From Ruegeria marina (GTDB lineage: Bacteria > Pseudomonadota > Alphaproteobacteria > Rhodobacterales > Rhodobacteraceae), in NCBI RefSeq assembly GCF_900101475.1, contig NZ_FMZV01000005.1, positions 186,001 to 250,000 on the forward strand: a stretch of 64,000 nt of DNA, written 5' to 3'. Below, one piece after another: positions 63,100 to 64,000 of the stretch. The notes under the pieces are model-generated. The model was not told the origin of the DNA and did not search any database. It saw nothing but the letters and a program-made list of their open reading frames with translations. Made by a program: the position numbers and the translations under genes. Numbering within the stretch: position 1 is the first letter of the stretch; each line of letters starts with the position of its first letter.

Positions 63100-63918
63100 A
63101 TGGCCATGGGATCGGATAACAGCTTTCATCTTTCGACCGCGGCCGCCGAGGCCTATGACACCAGGAAGGTTCCGGCGATCTTTGGCCCGATGGCCGGGCA
63201 GACGCTGGCGCGGGTGGAGATTGCGCCGGAGGCGCGGGTTCTGGACGTGGCCTGCGGCACGGGCGTGATCGCGCGGCTGGTGCGGGACCGGGTCGGTCCG
63301 GCGGGGCGGGTGACGGGCGCCGACCTGAACCCGGCGATGATCGCGGTGGCGCGGGACAGGGGGCCTGCCGGTGGATTGGGGATCGACTATGTCGTGGCTC
63401 CGGCCGAGGACATGCCTTTCGAGGATGCGGCGTTTGACCTGCTGTTCTGCCAACAGGGGATACAGTTCTTTCCCGACAAACCGGCCGCGCTGCGGGAAAT
63501 GCGCCGCGTGACCGCCCCTGGCGGGCGGCTGGTGCTGACATGCTGGGCCGGAACGCCGCCGTTTTTTCAGGCGATAGGGGCTGCGCTGGAGCGGCACATG
63601 GACAAGGCCGCGGCTGACAAGGCGGTGGAGCCTTTCGCCTGGAATGACGCCAAGATGATTGCGGAGATGATCTCGGCCGCGGGATATGATTGCCCGGCGC
63701 CCGAGCCGTTGACGGTGGAGCGCCGGATCGCCTTTGACAAGGGCGCGATCCGGACCGAGCTGCTGGCGACGCCGAACGAGGCCGCGCTGCTGGAGGCGGG
63801 CGAAGCGGTGATCGGGCGGATCATCGACGAGGTTCTGGCCGAGGTGCGCAGGTTCGAACAAGACGGCCAGTTGCGGATGCCGCAGACCGCGCACCTGTTC
63901 CAGGCCGTCGCGATCTGA
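63100..63918 (+). CDS. Class I SAM-dependent methyltransferase
   Basis: 272 residues. VLDVACGTGVIARLV is motif I, binding SAM, GADLNPAMIAVA motif II and APGGRLVLTCWAG the post-II region, as in UbiE/COQ5-like methyltransferases (Methyltransf_11). ATG 63100 is used; 63106 is equally possible with the same ribosome binding site. Substrate not readable. sdaA lies convergent downstream. Confidence 0.88.
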   Translation: MAMGSDNSFHLSTAAAEAYDTRKVPAIFGPMAGQTLARVEIAPEARVLDVACGTGVIARLVRDRVGPAGRVTGADLNPAMIAVARDRGPAGGLGIDYVVAPAEDMPFEDAAFDLLFCQQGIQFFPDKPAALREMRRVTAPGGRLVLTCWAGTPPFFQAIGAALERHMDKAAADKAVEPFAWNDAKMIAEMISAAGYDCPAPEPLTVERRIAFDKGAIRTELLATPNEAALLEAGEAVIGRIIDEVLAEVRRFEQDGQLRMPQTAHLFQAVAI

Positions 63919-63925
63919 GCCGGTC

Positions 63926-64000
63926 TCAGCAGTTCGGCACGTTGACCGCCAGCCCGCCCAGCGAGGTTTCCTTGTATTTCTCGTTCATGTCTTGGCCCGT
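63926..64000 (-). CDS. sdaA: L-serine ammonia-lyase, C-terminal end (truncated by window edge)
   Basis: Only the last 24 codons are in the window. They read NEKYKETSLGGLAVNVPNC before the stop, the typical C-terminus of single-chain iron-sulfur L-serine dehydratases, where a C-terminal Cys participates in the active site. The enzyme deaminates serine to pyruvate. Confidence 0.85.
   Translation of the reverse strand, partial: TGQDMNEKYKETSLGGLAVNVPNC

Overview
The window is high-GC, gene-dense DNA typical of an alphaproteobacterium of the Rhodobacteraceae, most likely a marine Roseobacter-group species (Ruegeria/Silicibacter-like). Supporting points are the PhaR-regulated PHA locus, a methanethiol oxidase homologue, ThyX, class Ib aspartate aminotransferase, SdhE behind an XRE regulator, and a dispersed Rhodobacterales-type repeat. 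There are no rRNA or tRNA genes, no CRISPR array, no insertion sequence and no phage block. Most of it is core chromosome with a few accessory insertions.

Layout: 1-2.7 kb holds the end of a PqiB/MCE transport protein and its PqiC lipoprotein. 3.2-6.2 kb has parE with an AT-rich RelA/SpoT-domain gene coupled to its stop codon. 6.4-12.3 kb carries a frameshifted ppk2, a GST, two alpha/beta hydrolases, a DUF2461 protein and a MATE pump. 12.3-14.4 kb is a selenium-binding-protein-type methanethiol oxidase with an unknown membrane partner. 14.9-19.3 kb holds an M20 peptidase, aspartate aminotransferase, an XRE regulator, sdhE and an LdtR-like MarR regulator. 19.5-21.4 kb has two tandem DUF1194 (VWA) proteins and gloA.

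21.4-23.7 kb encodes a surface-lipoprotein pair: a Slam-like outer-membrane barrel with a TbpB-like glycine-rich lipoprotein. 23.9-26.5 kb holds thyX, a cold-shock protein and small genes. 26.5-29.1 kb is a complete bufferin-type copper-peptide operon (DUF2282 precursor, DUF692/MNIO, DUF2063, DoxX). thrS follows, then a tightly overlapping hydrolase/VOC operon (31.5-35.1 kb).

35.1-40.2 kb is the polyhydroxyalkanoate locus: phaZ, phaC, phaP and phaR, with visible PhaR-type operators CTGC-N3-GCAG before phaP and between phaZ and phaC. 40.3-49.7 kb is an amine/amino-acid uptake and gamma-glutamylation cluster: polar amino-acid ABC transporter, FAD oxidoreductase, two glutamine-synthetase-like ligases, a glutamine amidotransferase, and a separately terminated DegT-type aminotransferase. 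49.8-53 kb carries a PhnD-like protein, a TerB-like pair and a membrane dipeptidase. 53.2-64 kb holds pyrG, secG, a cobalt-type nitrile hydratase operon, purA, a large acidic Rhodobacterales protein, thiN, an EamA transporter, a methyltransferase and the end of sdaA.

The best leads for new biology are the Slam/lipoprotein pair, the bufferin operon, the parE-coupled RelA/SpoT gene, the mtoX membrane partner, and the dispersed repeat whose internal hairpin changes sequence while keeping its pairing.
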